A DNA stretch of 64,000 nt from Bacteroidales bacterium. GTDB lineage: Bacteria; Bacteroidota; Bacteroidia; Bacteroidales; ML635J-15. A program made the translations under genes and the position numbers. Below the pieces are notes generated by a model. The model was not told the origin of the DNA, searched no databases, and saw only the letters and a list, made by a program, of their open reading frames with translations. Shown in pieces: positions 43,258-52,126 of this stretch; position 1 is the stretch's first letter; every line of letters starts with the position of its first letter. The stretch is taken from assembly GCA_003249955.1 (NCBI GenBank), contig QKHS01000004.1, forward strand, positions 1-64,000, read 5' to 3'.

Positions 43258-46182
43258 ATGGACAGGTTTGATGAGTTGCGCTGTAAAGTTGGCGGCAAGG
43301 TTTTAACAGATAACATTCACAGAATTCTTTATTCAACAGATGCATCTGCTTACATGGAAACTCCTGCGGCAGTATGTATTCCCGAATCGGTAAATGACAT
43401 AAAAGAGATTATCCGCTTTGCAGGAGAAAACGGAATGTCGCTGATTCCTCGTACTGCCGGAACATCATTGGCCGGTCAGGTTGTGGGAAACGGAATTATC
43501 GTGGATGTGTCGAAGCATTTCAACAGAATTATAGAAATAAATAAAGCAGAAAAATGGGTTAAACTGGAACCTGCAATTGTTCTTGATGAGTTAAACAAAA
43601 TTCTGGCAAAAGATAATTTGTTTTTCGGTCCGGAAACCTCAACTTCGAACCGCTGCATGATTGCCGGAATGGTAGGAAATAATTCATGCGGGGCACATTC
43701 TCTTATTTACGGAAGTACACGGGATCATCTTCTCGAACTTGAGTGTATTTTGTCGGATGGCAGCGAGGTAGTTTTCGGGGAACTCAGCAAAGCTGAGTTT
43801 GATGAAAAATGTAAATTGCAAACTCTCGAAGGAAATATTTACCGTCACATAAAAGAAGTTTTAAGCAATAAGGAAAATGTTGCAGAAATTGAAGAACAAT
43901 ATCCTCACAAAGATGTAAAACGAAGGAACACCGGTTATGCTCTGGATTTGTTGCTTGATTCAGAGATTTTTAGTGAATCGGATCAAAAATTCAATTTCTG
44001 CAAACTGCTTGCAGGCTCAGAGGGCACACTGGCATTTACAACATCAATAAAAGTGAATCTCGTTGATATTCCGCCAAAGACCAAAGCACTTATGTGTGTG
44101 CATGCCCGTACTTTGCGTGAGGTGTTCGATGCTAATCTTGTAGCATTAAAACATTCTCCTGTATCGGTGGAATTAATGGATAAAAAGATTTTAGATCTTA
44201 CCAAAGAAAATATAAACCAGAACCGCAACAGATTTTTTGTAGAGGGCGATCCGGCGGCAATTCTTATAGTAGAATGGTTTGCAGAAGATATCGAAACCAT
44301 AAACAAACATGCAAAAGAACTGGAAGAAGAGCTTAGGTCAAAGTCTATGGGGTATTTTTATCCTATGGTTTATGGTTCGGATATTCCGAAAGTCTGGGAA
44401 TTAAGAAAGGCCGGCCTTGGAGTACTGGCAAATATGCCGGGAGATTCAAAACCTGTTCCGGTAATTGAAGATACTGCTGTAAATCCTGTTAATCTTCCTG
44501 ATTATATGGAAGATTTTGAAGCTTTGATGAAAAAGCTTGGGCTTGAATGTGTTTATTATGCCCATATTGCAACAGGAGAACTTCATTTAAGGCCGGTGTT
44601 GAATCTGAAAGATCCGAAAGATGTTGAACTTTTTCATACCGTGGCTCTTGAAACGGCAAAACTTGTAAAGAAATACAAAGGTTCGTTAAGCGGTGAACAT
44701 GGCGACGGAAGATTACGCGGAGAGTTTATCCCCTTAATGATGGGAGACAAAATATATTCTTTGTTTGAAGATATAAAGAAAGTCTGGGACCCCGGCGATA
44801 TTTTTAATTCACGTAAAATTGTCAATACTCCCAAAATGAATACTGGTTTGCGTTATGCCCCGGGTCAGGAAACAAAAGAAATAGAAACTGTTTTTGACTT
44901 TTCACATTCAGAAGGCTTTCTCAGAACTGCCGAGAAATGTAACGGTTCCGGTGATTGCCGCAAATCTCAAATTATAGGAGGAACATTATGTCCGAGTTTT
45001 CAGGCTACCCGCGACGAACGTAATTCGACCCGTGCAAGAGCAAATATACTTCGTGAAATAATTACACACAGCGATTCGGATAACCCGTTAAACAGCCGTG
45101 AGATTTACGAAGTAATGGATCTGTGTCTTCTTTGTAAAGCATGCAAGTCGGAGTGTCCTTCGGGAGTTGATGTCGCGAAATTAAAAATGGAGTTTCTGCA
45201 GCATTACTACGATGCTAAAGGAGTTCCTTTGCGCTCCCGTGCTGTCGGGTATTTGCCGGTAGTTCATAAAATGGTCTCTTTTATGCCCGGTATTGCCAAT
45301 TTCTTTTTAAAAGCAAAATTATCGTCGGGAATAATTAAAAAGATAATTAAGTTTCATCCTGAGCGTAATTTCCCTCTTATGAGCAAAACCAGTTTAAATA
45401 AAGCATACAGTAAGCTTGCCAAAGCGGAAGAAACTACAAAACCATTGAAAACTATTTATCTTTTTAATGATGAGTTTACCAATTACCTCGAAAGTGATAT
45501 TGGAATAAAATCTGTAATGTTGCTTACCAGACTTGGTTATAAAGTTAAAATAGTAAAATCCGGCGAGAGCGGCCGTACCTGGTTAAGCAAAGGTTTGTTG
45601 AGAACAGCAAAAAAGCATGCAAATAAAAATATTGAACTTTTTAAAGATATTATCAGTGCCAAAACCCCGTTAGTGGGCATAGAACCTTCGGCAATTCTGA
45701 GTTTCAGAGATGAATATCCCGATCTGGCAACTGCCGGGAATAAAGAAGCAGCCAGGGAACTTGCAAAAAACTGTTTACTTTTTGATGAATTTATAGCTGC
45801 AGAAATAAATTCGGGGAATATAAAACCAGAAATGTTTACCGATAAGCCGGCAACGATTAAATTTCACGGTCACTGCCAGCAAAAAGCAATTATTACAACA
45901 AAATTTACGAAACAAATATTGTCTTTGCCTGTAAATTACAATGTTACAGAAATTCCAAGCGGTTGTTGCGGAATGGCAGGTTCGTTCGGGTATGAAAAGG
46001 AACATTATGATTTGTCAATGAAAATAGGAGAGATGGTTCTTTTTCCCGAAATAAGAAAAGCAGATGCTGAAACAATTATTGTTGCAGTCGGAACCAGTTG
46101 CCGCTGCCAGATTGAAGATGGAACCGGGGTTAAAGCAAAGCACCCGATGGAGGTTTTGTTTGATGCTTTAAAAATGCAATAA
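43258..46182 (+). CDS. FAD-linked oxidase / Fe-S / CCG-domain dehydrogenase (D-lactate or D-2-hydroxyacid type)
   Basis: The 974-residue protein joins three functions. Residues about 1-530 form a vanillyl-alcohol-oxidase-type FAD domain (RTAGTSLAGQVVGNGIIVDV, GNNSCGAHSLIYGSTRDH, and GEHGDGRLRGEF at the C-terminal FAD part). Then come two cluster motifs, one irregular (CNGSGDCRKSQIIGGTLCP) and one standard (CLLCKACKSECP). The C-terminal heterodisulfide-reductase-like domain has HGHCQQKAIITT and SGCCGMAGSFGYEKEHYD. This layout matches YdiJ- and Dld-type enzymes that oxidise D-lactate or D-2-hydroxyglutarate and feed electrons to the respiratory chain. The exact substrate cannot be read from sequence alone. 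Confidence 0.92.
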   Translation: MDRFDELRCKVGGKVLTDNIHRILYSTDASAYMETPAAVCIPESVNDIKEIIRFAGENGMSLIPRTAGTSLAGQVVGNGIIVDVSKHFNRIIEINKAEKWVKLEPAIVLDELNKILAKDNLFFGPETSTSNRCMIAGMVGNNSCGAHSLIYGSTRDHLLELECILSDGSEVVFGELSKAEFDEKCKLQTLEGNIYRHIKEVLSNKENVAEIEEQYPHKDVKRRNTGYALDLLLDSEIFSESDQKFNFCKLLAGSEGTLAFTTSIKVNLVDIPPKTKALMCVHARTLREVFDANLVALKHSPVSVELMDKKILDLTKENINQNRNRFFVEGDPAAILIVEWFAEDIETINKHAKELEEELRSKSMGYFYPMVYGSDIPKVWELRKAGLGVLANMPGDSKPVPVIEDTAVNPVNLPDYMEDFEALMKKLGLECVYYAHIATGELHLRPVLNLKDPKDVELFHTVALETAKLVKKYKGSLSGEHGDGRLRGEFIPLMMGDKIYSLFEDIKKVWDPGDIFNSRKIVNTPKMNTGLRYAPGQETKEIETVFDFSHSEGFLRTAEKCNGSGDCRKSQIIGGTLCPSFQATRDERNSTRARANILREIITHSDSDNPLNSREIYEVMDLCLLCKACKSECPSGVDVAKLKMEFLQHYYDAKGVPLRSRAVGYLPVVHKMVSFMPGIANFFLKAKLSSGIIKKIIKFHPERNFPLMSKTSLNKAYSKLAKAEETTKPLKTIYLFNDEFTNYLESDIGIKSVMLLTRLGYKVKIVKSGESGRTWLSKGLLRTAKKHANKNIELFKDIISAKTPLVGIEPSAILSFRDEYPDLATAGNKEAARELAKNCLLFDEFIAAEINSGNIKPEMFTDKPATIKFHGHCQQKAIITTKFTKQILSLPVNYNVTEIPSGCCGMAGSFGYEKEHYDLSMKIGEMVLFPEIRKADAETIIVAVGTSCRCQIEDGTGVKAKHPMEVLFDALKMQ

Positions 46183-46209
46183 AAAGGAAGTCTTTACTTT
46201 TTGTAAGAT

Positions 46210-46857
46210 TTATATCTTGTCGGAACGGAATATCTCAACTCCCGGTTTTGCCGATTGCGTATGATTATGCATTCCTGTAGCTACTGCACTTGCTCTAACC
46301 GGACGGTATTTGCGTAAAGGCCCGGAAAATAAGAACATAAATGGTCTTGACATTACCGACGCTGCTTTTTCGCCAAATCGGTATTCTTTTCTGTTGCCAA
46401 GTAATAACGACGGACGAACAATAATAACAGATTTAATTCCAGATTCACTGACTCCTTTTTCCATAAGTCCTTTCATACGGTTATAAAAAATGGAAGAATC
46501 TTTATTTGCACCCATAGCACTGATGACTGCAAATTTTTCTGCACCGTGTTTTTTTGCCAGAGCTGAAATATTTATCACATAGTCCACATCAACTTTTTTA
46601 AATGCTTCCTGCGAACCTGCTGTTTTTATAGTTGTACCAAGGCAACAGAAAACATCATTTACTTTAAAAGCGTCCGCACAATCATTCAGCTTGTCAAAAT
46701 CAACAATAAACTCGTTAAGTTTCGGATTTTTAATTCCGGTTGGTTTCCTTACAAGAGAATTAACCATTGAATAATCTGATGATTCGAGAAGGACTTTTAA
46801 TAATTCGCTTCCTACAAGTCCGCTTGCGCCGGCAATCAGTGCAGTTTTGGATTCCAT
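46210..46857 (-). CDS. Atypical SDR, NAD(P)-binding oxidoreductase (HTATIP2/YwnB-like)
   Basis: The 215-residue Rossmann-fold protein starts with TALIAGASGLVGSELLKVLL, a glycine-rich dinucleotide site. It has FCCLGTTIKTAGSQEAFKKV and AVISAMGANKDSSIFYNRMK, where Ser and Tyr/Lys-type residues fit the atypical SDR group related to HTATIP2 and Fmp52. Substrate is unknown. It converges on the dehydrogenase and lies 95 bases downstream of the lipoprotein gene on the same strand. Confidence 0.85.
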   Translation of the reverse strand: MESKTALIAGASGLVGSELLKVLLESSDYSMVNSLVRKPTGIKNPKLNEFIVDFDKLNDCADAFKVNDVFCCLGTTIKTAGSQEAFKKVDVDYVINISALAKKHGAEKFAVISAMGANKDSSIFYNRMKGLMEKGVSESGIKSVIIVRPSLLLGNRKEYRFGEKAASVMSRPFMFLFSGPLRKYRPVRASAVATGMHNHTQSAKPGVEIFRSDKI

Positions 46858-46952
46858 ATTGCTTATTGTTAAATTCGTGAGAGTAAACAGCCGTACTATC
46901 GTTATTGTTTAAAATTTCTGACAAATCATACCAGACTTTTTTCCATGCAACA

Positions 46953-47774
46953 CTAAAATTGATTCTGTAATTTTTCGCTGATAACAAAACTATCTCTTTC
47001 TATCGATTGCTTTATTTGTGACATGGCATCTGAAAAAGCAAGAAGTAATGATTTTCTCCATCCGTCATCACTAAAATATCCCCAATAAAGCGCAATAAAA
47101 GAAATCCCTTTACCTTTTGCAGTATAAGTTTCTATAATTCTGTTTTTAGAATCGTATATACATATCTTTATTTCAATTGTTGTTTTAAGTGATTGAATCG
47201 GGGCTCCTAACAATGCCGGCATACAAAGTGTAATGGCAGAAAAGCCTGCCAGAAAAGGATTTCTTTTTTCTTTTAAAGACAAAATTTCCAAATCGCAGTA
47301 ACCCCACGCATTTGATTCCTGAACGCAAAGATTATTATTCACTTCAACACCATAAAGCCTTATCAGGTCGTTAACTCTTTCATCCGGCATTAATTGACAT
47401 TTCAATTCTATGTCCTCATCCGGATTTAACATTTTATATCTTATAATTGCTTTTTTGTTTCGTATGTAATATTCAAGAGAGTCTGCCGGGAAGTCCATTT
47501 CAAGTATCCCTTCATCAGGACCCATAATGCTCACAAAAGAATCTAACGACAAAGTGGAGTCTAGTGTGAAATAACCTGTTTTATCTCCGGTAATTTTTAT
47601 ATAACCAAATGAAATATTTTTTTCTAGATTGTAAATATCCAGAGTAGGAACAAGAGCCGGTAATTTGTTTTCAATAGGAGCATCTGAAACAAAATCGGTT
47701 TCTTTAATTGTTTTGCAACTGTGAAATACTGTTATCAGCAAAAACAAAAAGAGCAGGGATTTGCAATTTTTCAT
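46953..47774 (-). CDS. Predicted lipoprotein of unknown function
   Basis: Not recognised. The 273-residue product has a lipoprotein signal (LLFLFLLITVFHSCK, Cys near residue 20), then a beta-rich region (GYIKITGDKTGYFTLDSTLS) that could be an Ig- or PEGA-like fold. It also has a hydrophobic stretch in FLAGFSAITLCMPALLGAPI around residues 175-195 and ends in a Ser-rich helical segment. The pattern recalls other uncharacterised Bacteroidota lipoproteins. A TATATTTG -7 box lies on the minus strand at 47889-47896, about 115 bases before the start. Confidence 0.65.
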   Translation of the reverse strand: MKNCKSLLFLFLLITVFHSCKTIKETDFVSDAPIENKLPALVPTLDIYNLEKNISFGYIKITGDKTGYFTLDSTLSLDSFVSIMGPDEGILEMDFPADSLEYYIRNKKAIIRYKMLNPDEDIELKCQLMPDERVNDLIRLYGVEVNNNLCVQESNAWGYCDLEILSLKEKRNPFLAGFSAITLCMPALLGAPIQSLKTTIEIKICIYDSKNRIIETYTAKGKGISFIALYWGYFSDDGWRKSLLLAFSDAMSQIKQSIERDSFVISEKLQNQF

Positions 47775-47941
47775 AAGTTTTATTTTTTTATTTTATAGAC
47801 TTATCTGAATTTTATTCCTGAGCTTTAATGAAACAGGGATTTTAGAAAAGCGCATAAAATTTACTAATCAATATTTTTATTTTAATTACAAATATAATAA
47901 AGTGAAATTTGATTTTAATAAAAAAATAAAAATATTCAGAA

Positions 47942-48376
47942 TCAGTTCTTTTTTAATTCAGAAGCCATCTTAAATAATTCCTTGTCTTCTTCAGTTTCCG
48001 GGTCAATTACGATATTGTGAGGAACTGCTTTTGTCGATCCGTCAACATAAATAAATGTGATGAATCCATCTACCAAAAGTTCTGAAGTTCCGTATTTTAC
48101 AACTTTTATATAGGCAATCAGGCTGGACTTTCCGGTATATACAATTTTGGATAAAAAGCTTAATATTTCTCCCGGTTTAACAGGTTTGGTGAAAAGCATT
48201 CCGTGAACTTTAAGGCAAACAACACCTTTAGGGTCAACTAAAGTTGCAGCGGCAACAAAGCCAGACTCAACAAACCATTCTGCTGTCCTGCCTGCGAACA
48301 AAGTTCCGTGGTGATTTAAGTCTTCGCTTTTTACAAATCTTATAGTACTTACAAATTCGGGTTTAATAGTTTTCAT
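47942..48376 (-). CDS. Hotdog-fold acyl-CoA thioesterase
   Basis: The 144-residue cytosolic protein has the 4HBT/acyl-CoA-hydrolase pattern: VKSEDLNHHGTLFAGRTAEW begins the central hotdog helix, and GKSSLIAYIKVVKYGTSELL follows. By family it hydrolyses acyl-CoA to free acid and CoA. In many relatives a W-x-D-E helix motif carries the catalytic acid, but here the segment is WFVESGF, leaving only the Glu. Thus it may belong to a distinct subgroup. A TACTTTTG -7 box (minus strand, 48402-48409) lies upstream. Confidence 0.82.
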   Translation of the reverse strand: MKTIKPEFVSTIRFVKSEDLNHHGTLFAGRTAEWFVESGFVAAATLVDPKGVVCLKVHGMLFTKPVKPGEILSFLSKIVYTGKSSLIAYIKVVKYGTSELLVDGFITFIYVDGSTKAVPHNIVIDPETEEDKELFKMASELKKN

Positions 48377-48483
48377 TTATGTTTAACTTTTGATTCGCGG
48401 GCAAAAGTAATATTAATAAATGTTTTGACTGCCGATAAAGTTGTAATTTGAAATAAAAGGCTTTTGTTCCCGGGTAAATTGCT

Positions 48484-49929
48484 TTACTCAAAGATAATTT
48501 TTTGGGTTTTTATTTCTGTATTTTCAGACGAAACAAGTTTAATAAAATAAACTCCCTTTAGTCCGAGTCCTGATGTATTGATAGTTATATCATTTCTGTC
48601 AACATGAGATTCAAAAATTACCTGTCCGGCAGAATTATACATAATAAGATTAATGTTTTTGTTCAGAAGGTTCTCAGGAACAGCAACACGTATTTCTGTT
48701 GAGGAAGGATTAGGATAAACAGAGATTTCGTAACCGGAATTCAGATTTTGAACTTTAGTATTCTCGTCTTTCATGATATTTACTATAACACCTTCAATTA
48801 CAGTTAAACTGTAAGGCATTTCATCCGGAACAAGGTACCATCCGTTATATGTGCCACCCCAGCCAAAGTTGGCATGAAAGTAATTGTCAGAGTTATATCC
48901 GTCCAGAACAATATTATGTCCGGAATTTGCAGCTTCGTTTTCAATTGCCAGATGGGCAGGTAAAGTATCTTTCATGTTCTGAATTAATACAGGAAATAAA
49001 TCTTCATTACCCGGATAGTACAAAATTGAGGTTGTGCATCCGAACCTTTGGTAAGCGTCATAAGCCTGAGAGACTGCGAATGTCCCTGAGCCTTCAGATG
49101 TAAAAACCTGGGTAGCGGCAACTCCGCAGGCAAAAGACAATGCTGCTTTGTCATTATTTGTAATTGCTTCATTATTTTGCCAATGCATATTTATGGTATC
49201 CAGATATTTGTTCAGATCGGGGAAAGACGGAAATCCGTTTGCAGCATAGTCATCGTCAATATGGAATGTCCTGTTGGCGTAATTATGATAATAGTCGTCA
49301 TCATCGGTAAACTGGGTGTTATTTGTTGTTTTATGGAAGTTAAGAATCATCCCCATAGCTGTTGCTGGGCATCCTGTGTAACTTCTGCCGGATGTTACAG
49401 GATCTATCGGACACATATTCGAGTACGGAGCCGTTTGATTCCAGCTAAATTCCATCCACCCGCCGGTTGTTGTACTTCCTGCCGGAGGCCATGACTCCAA
49501 TTGGGTTTCGCGATAGAAATTTTGTGAAAGCATTTTCTGCCAAACAGCTTTTCTTTTAATAATAACATATTCGGGAAGTTTTTTAACTGCTGCCAGTCTG
49601 GTTTTAATATCATATTTAAAAAAGTCTGTGATATTGCTTTGCAAATCAGCATTGTTTTCAAAAGAATAAGCAATTACAGGTGGCAGGGTTTCGTCAGGAC
49701 TTATAATTACATAACCTTTAGGAGCCAGCTCTGCAAGATAAAATGAAATTTCGGTATTATCATATACCGGCTGAATGTTTTTTACACTATAATCAGATGA
49801 TTTGTTGTTGGTTTTAATAATTTGCTCTGTAACCAACATTGCCTGATGATTGATAATTTGTTGGGCAAAAGAATTTAATGCCGTTAAAAAAAGAACTGAA
49901 AATGCAAGAAGCACAGATGCTGTTTTCAT
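48484..49929 (-). CDS. C10-family cysteine peptidase, compact form, T9SS-sorted
   Basis: The 481-residue protein has a signal peptide (1-22), a Spi-like propeptide (about 25-120) and a streptopain-type catalytic domain. The nucleophile is Cys187 in SYTGCPATAMGM, and the His is at 338 in SGHNIVLDGYNSDNYFH. HANFGWGGTYNGWY closes the domain. A type A T9SS signal follows directly (SVYPNPSSTEIRVAV, ending KTQKIIFE). It lacks the jelly-roll modules of the larger C10 peptidase at 35400. Both are probably secreted proteases for feeding or for attack on host or neighbouring proteins. It stands alone on the minus strand. Confidence 0.93.
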   Translation of the reverse strand: MKTASVLLAFSVLFLTALNSFAQQIINHQAMLVTEQIIKTNNKSSDYSVKNIQPVYDNTEISFYLAELAPKGYVIISPDETLPPVIAYSFENNADLQSNITDFFKYDIKTRLAAVKKLPEYVIIKRKAVWQKMLSQNFYRETQLESWPPAGSTTTGGWMEFSWNQTAPYSNMCPIDPVTSGRSYTGCPATAMGMILNFHKTTNNTQFTDDDDYYHNYANRTFHIDDDYAANGFPSFPDLNKYLDTINMHWQNNEAITNNDKAALSFACGVAATQVFTSEGSGTFAVSQAYDAYQRFGCTTSILYYPGNEDLFPVLIQNMKDTLPAHLAIENEAANSGHNIVLDGYNSDNYFHANFGWGGTYNGWYLVPDEMPYSLTVIEGVIVNIMKDENTKVQNLNSGYEISVYPNPSSTEIRVAVPENLLNKNINLIMYNSAGQVIFESHVDRNDITINTSGLGLKGVYFIKLVSSENTEIKTQKIIFE

Positions 49930-50051
49930 AAGATTTTATTTTTATAGTTGTAGATTAAATGCAGGGTAAAATTAACCGTATTTTTGTCAATACAATTGTC
50001 GAAATGTGAATATTTTGTTAAAGCAAATGTTAAAAATATAAGACAAGTCTG

Positions 50052-50852
50052 TTATAATAACTCACCAAACTCGTTTTTAAGATCGTGCAGGGGACTCAAC
50101 GGAATTTCCGTTCCGGCTTCTCCTTTTTCGGAATAATCGAACGGATTGTCGAGGTCTTTAATCAGATAAAACATGTATGTAATGAGGAATGTTACGAGCA
50201 AGGACAAGAATAAACCGAAGTAAAAAGGTTCTATTTTGATTATGATCAATCCCAAAGAAATTACCAGTCCCATAAATTCAACAATGGTGTATGCAGAACT
50301 TACAAAATCGGTGTCACGTATTGTTGCAATTCTTAGAATAAGCTTTCTTAAATTATTTTGTTCCAGTTTTAATTTAATAATAATGTTAGGAGCGGCACCG
50401 GCTTTTTCGAATCCGATAAAATAATCATTCATATTCCTGATTTTGTCCAGAACTGTCTTTGTGTCGGTTTTTTTGTAAAGCCAAAGAAAAACAGTATCGT
50501 ACAAATCTTTGAGAAATATCCTGAAATTCTGAGCTTCATCATAATTTTTCACAATCTGAATTGTATATGCATCGTCGAGCAATGTTCTGAATGATGCAGC
50601 TATTTCGGCAGGAATTTTCTCACTTTCTTTATAGTCTGACAGTACCCCGGATATTAAGAATCCCAGCAGAAAAATTGTGCCGGCAACCATAGTCGTGAAC
50701 AGAGCATTAAGAGACATTACCTCATATCCGAAATAATAGGAAAGAAATTTAAGTCCACCGACTAAAATCAGTAGAGGGACTACTCTGAAAGCCAAAGCCC
50801 ACTTTGCCCAGAATTTTTTTGAGGATGATATTATCAAATCCTGTGGTTTCAT
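50052..50852 (-). CDS. Four-helix membrane protein, bestrophin/DUF4239-like
   Basis: The 266-residue protein has two hydrophobic helices near residues 24-66, a long helical cytosolic middle (NYDEAQNFRIFLKDLYDTVF and more), then two helices near residues 200-240, followed by YLIKDLDNPFDYSEKG. The LDNPFDY ending after the last helix is characteristic of bestrophin-like DUF4239 proteins. An anion-channel role is only a guess from that similarity. It is monocistronic as far as can be seen. Confidence 0.6.
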   Translation of the reverse strand: MKPQDLIISSSKKFWAKWALAFRVVPLLILVGGLKFLSYYFGYEVMSLNALFTTMVAGTIFLLGFLISGVLSDYKESEKIPAEIAASFRTLLDDAYTIQIVKNYDEAQNFRIFLKDLYDTVFLWLYKKTDTKTVLDKIRNMNDYFIGFEKAGAAPNIIIKLKLEQNNLRKLILRIATIRDTDFVSSAYTIVEFMGLVISLGLIIIKIEPFYFGLFLSLLVTFLITYMFYLIKDLDNPFDYSEKGEAGTEIPLSPLHDLKNEFGELL

Positions 50853-51156
50853 ACGGTAACGTTATCTGGTTGTTGAATACAAAATTAAGATTTTTAATTT
50901 GTGATGTATTAAAATATTATTGATTTTTGTAATTATTCAGGTATTATGAAAAACACAGAAATCTGTTATTGTTCCGCTGCGGCGGATGTAATCAGTAATC
51001 AGTAATTCGTAATCTGTAATCTGTGGGCTTTGCATAGTCGCTTCCGCATATTGGAATTAAACTTTTGTAAAATAAAGCAGAATCTAAGGGTTACAACAAT
51101 TTGCGATTACGAATTACTGATTACCGATTACAAAATTATACCAGGGACCTGAATAA
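50853..51156. other. 304-base gap containing a large inverted repeat
   Basis: Apart from the inverted repeat at 50987-51132 and a GC-rich mini-hairpin (CCGC-TGCG-GCGG near 50974), nothing was recognised. Confidence 0.6.
50987..51132. repeat. Inverted repeat with 28-base arms built from GTAATC-type units
   Basis: Arms at 50987-51014 and 51105-51132 are complementary with one mismatch; the inner 19 bases (GTAATCAGTAATTCGTAAT) pair perfectly. Each arm is made of short repeating units of the form GTAATC/GTAATT. The 90-base loop has no ORF. It resembles the intergenic palindromic repeats scattered in some Bacteroidota genomes. Confidence 0.75.
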
Positions 51157-52086
51157 TTACTGATTTTTATAGAATACTCCTGTAAGTTCTTCTGATTTGC
51201 TCCACAGATTTTTTGCATCTTCAATATTGTATGATGCCTCACTTGATTTTACCAAAACCGGTTGTCCTATCATCTGGAATATTTTTCCGGGGCCATAGCA
51301 ATCTCCGCCTTTAACATCAGGGTCTGCTGCTGCCCGTATTTGTGGTAATGCTCCTGATTCGGGTGATTTTATAACCATATCTGCAACAGGCCTTATTATT
51401 TTGTGAAGCAATTTGTGTTCTATATGATGTGCGAGATTTGTGCTGGCAACTCCGGGATGTGCAGCCACACTTATGCTGTTAATCCGGTTTTTTTCAAAGT
51501 ACCTTTGTAACTCATAAGTAAAAAGCAGGTTGGCAAGTTTTGATCGTCCGTACGATTTCATAGGAGTATATCCTTTACCGTTTTCAAACTGCAGATTGCC
51601 GAAATCCATTTTCCCTCCCAGATGAGCCATACTGCTTACATTTACGATTCTTGAGCCCGGGGTTCCGGAAATAATATCCATAAGCAGGCCGGTAAGGGCA
51701 AAATGACCCAGATGATTTGTCCCGAACTGATTTTCAAATCCGTCTTTTGTAAGGCTGTAAGGAGTCGTCATAATTCCTGCATTATTTAAAAGCACGTCCA
51801 GTTTTTTATGATCTTTTTTAAAAACGGAAACAAAATTTTTTACAGAATTTAAGTCTGTTAAATCCAGTTCCATTACTTTTACTGTAGCTTTAGGATTAAT
51901 GCTTGTTATTTTTTCTCCGGCAGTTTTCCCTTTTGATATTGTCCGGCAGGCAATGATTGTTTCGGCTCCTTTGTTTGCAAATGTTTTTGCAGATTCAAAA
52001 CCTAATCCGCTGTTTCCCCCTGTAACAACAATTATTTTCCCGGTTAAATCGGGAATGCGGTCAATTGTCCATTTTTTACTTTTCAT
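51157..52086 (-). CDS. Classical SDR oxidoreductase, retinol-dehydrogenase-like
   Basis: The 309-residue cytosolic protein has the cofactor motif IIVVTGGNSGLGFESAKTFA, the NNAG motif in VLLNNAGIMT, catalytic Ser in VNVSSMAHLGG, and the active-site Y-x-x-x-K in KSYGRSKLANLLF. The sequence matches retinol/light-dependent protochlorophyllide-reductase-like SDRs in bacteria, whose substrates are usually unknown lipophilic alcohols or aldehydes. It lies 40 bases downstream of the metallophosphoesterase gene on the same strand and may share its transcript. Confidence 0.9.
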   Translation of the reverse strand: MKSKKWTIDRIPDLTGKIIVVTGGNSGLGFESAKTFANKGAETIIACRTISKGKTAGEKITSINPKATVKVMELDLTDLNSVKNFVSVFKKDHKKLDVLLNNAGIMTTPYSLTKDGFENQFGTNHLGHFALTGLLMDIISGTPGSRIVNVSSMAHLGGKMDFGNLQFENGKGYTPMKSYGRSKLANLLFTYELQRYFEKNRINSISVAAHPGVASTNLAHHIEHKLLHKIIRPVADMVIKSPESGALPQIRAAADPDVKGGDCYGPGKIFQMIGQPVLVKSSEASYNIEDAKNLWSKSEELTGVFYKNQ

Positions 52087-52126
52087 CTGCGTCCGATAGT
52101 TTGTTAATTTTTAGAGGAAACAACTT

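Noticed and set aside
50987-51132. CRISPR array from repeated GTAATC-like units
   Set aside because: Units are 6-7 bases, contiguous and arranged as an inverted repeat; there are no regular spacers and no cas genes.
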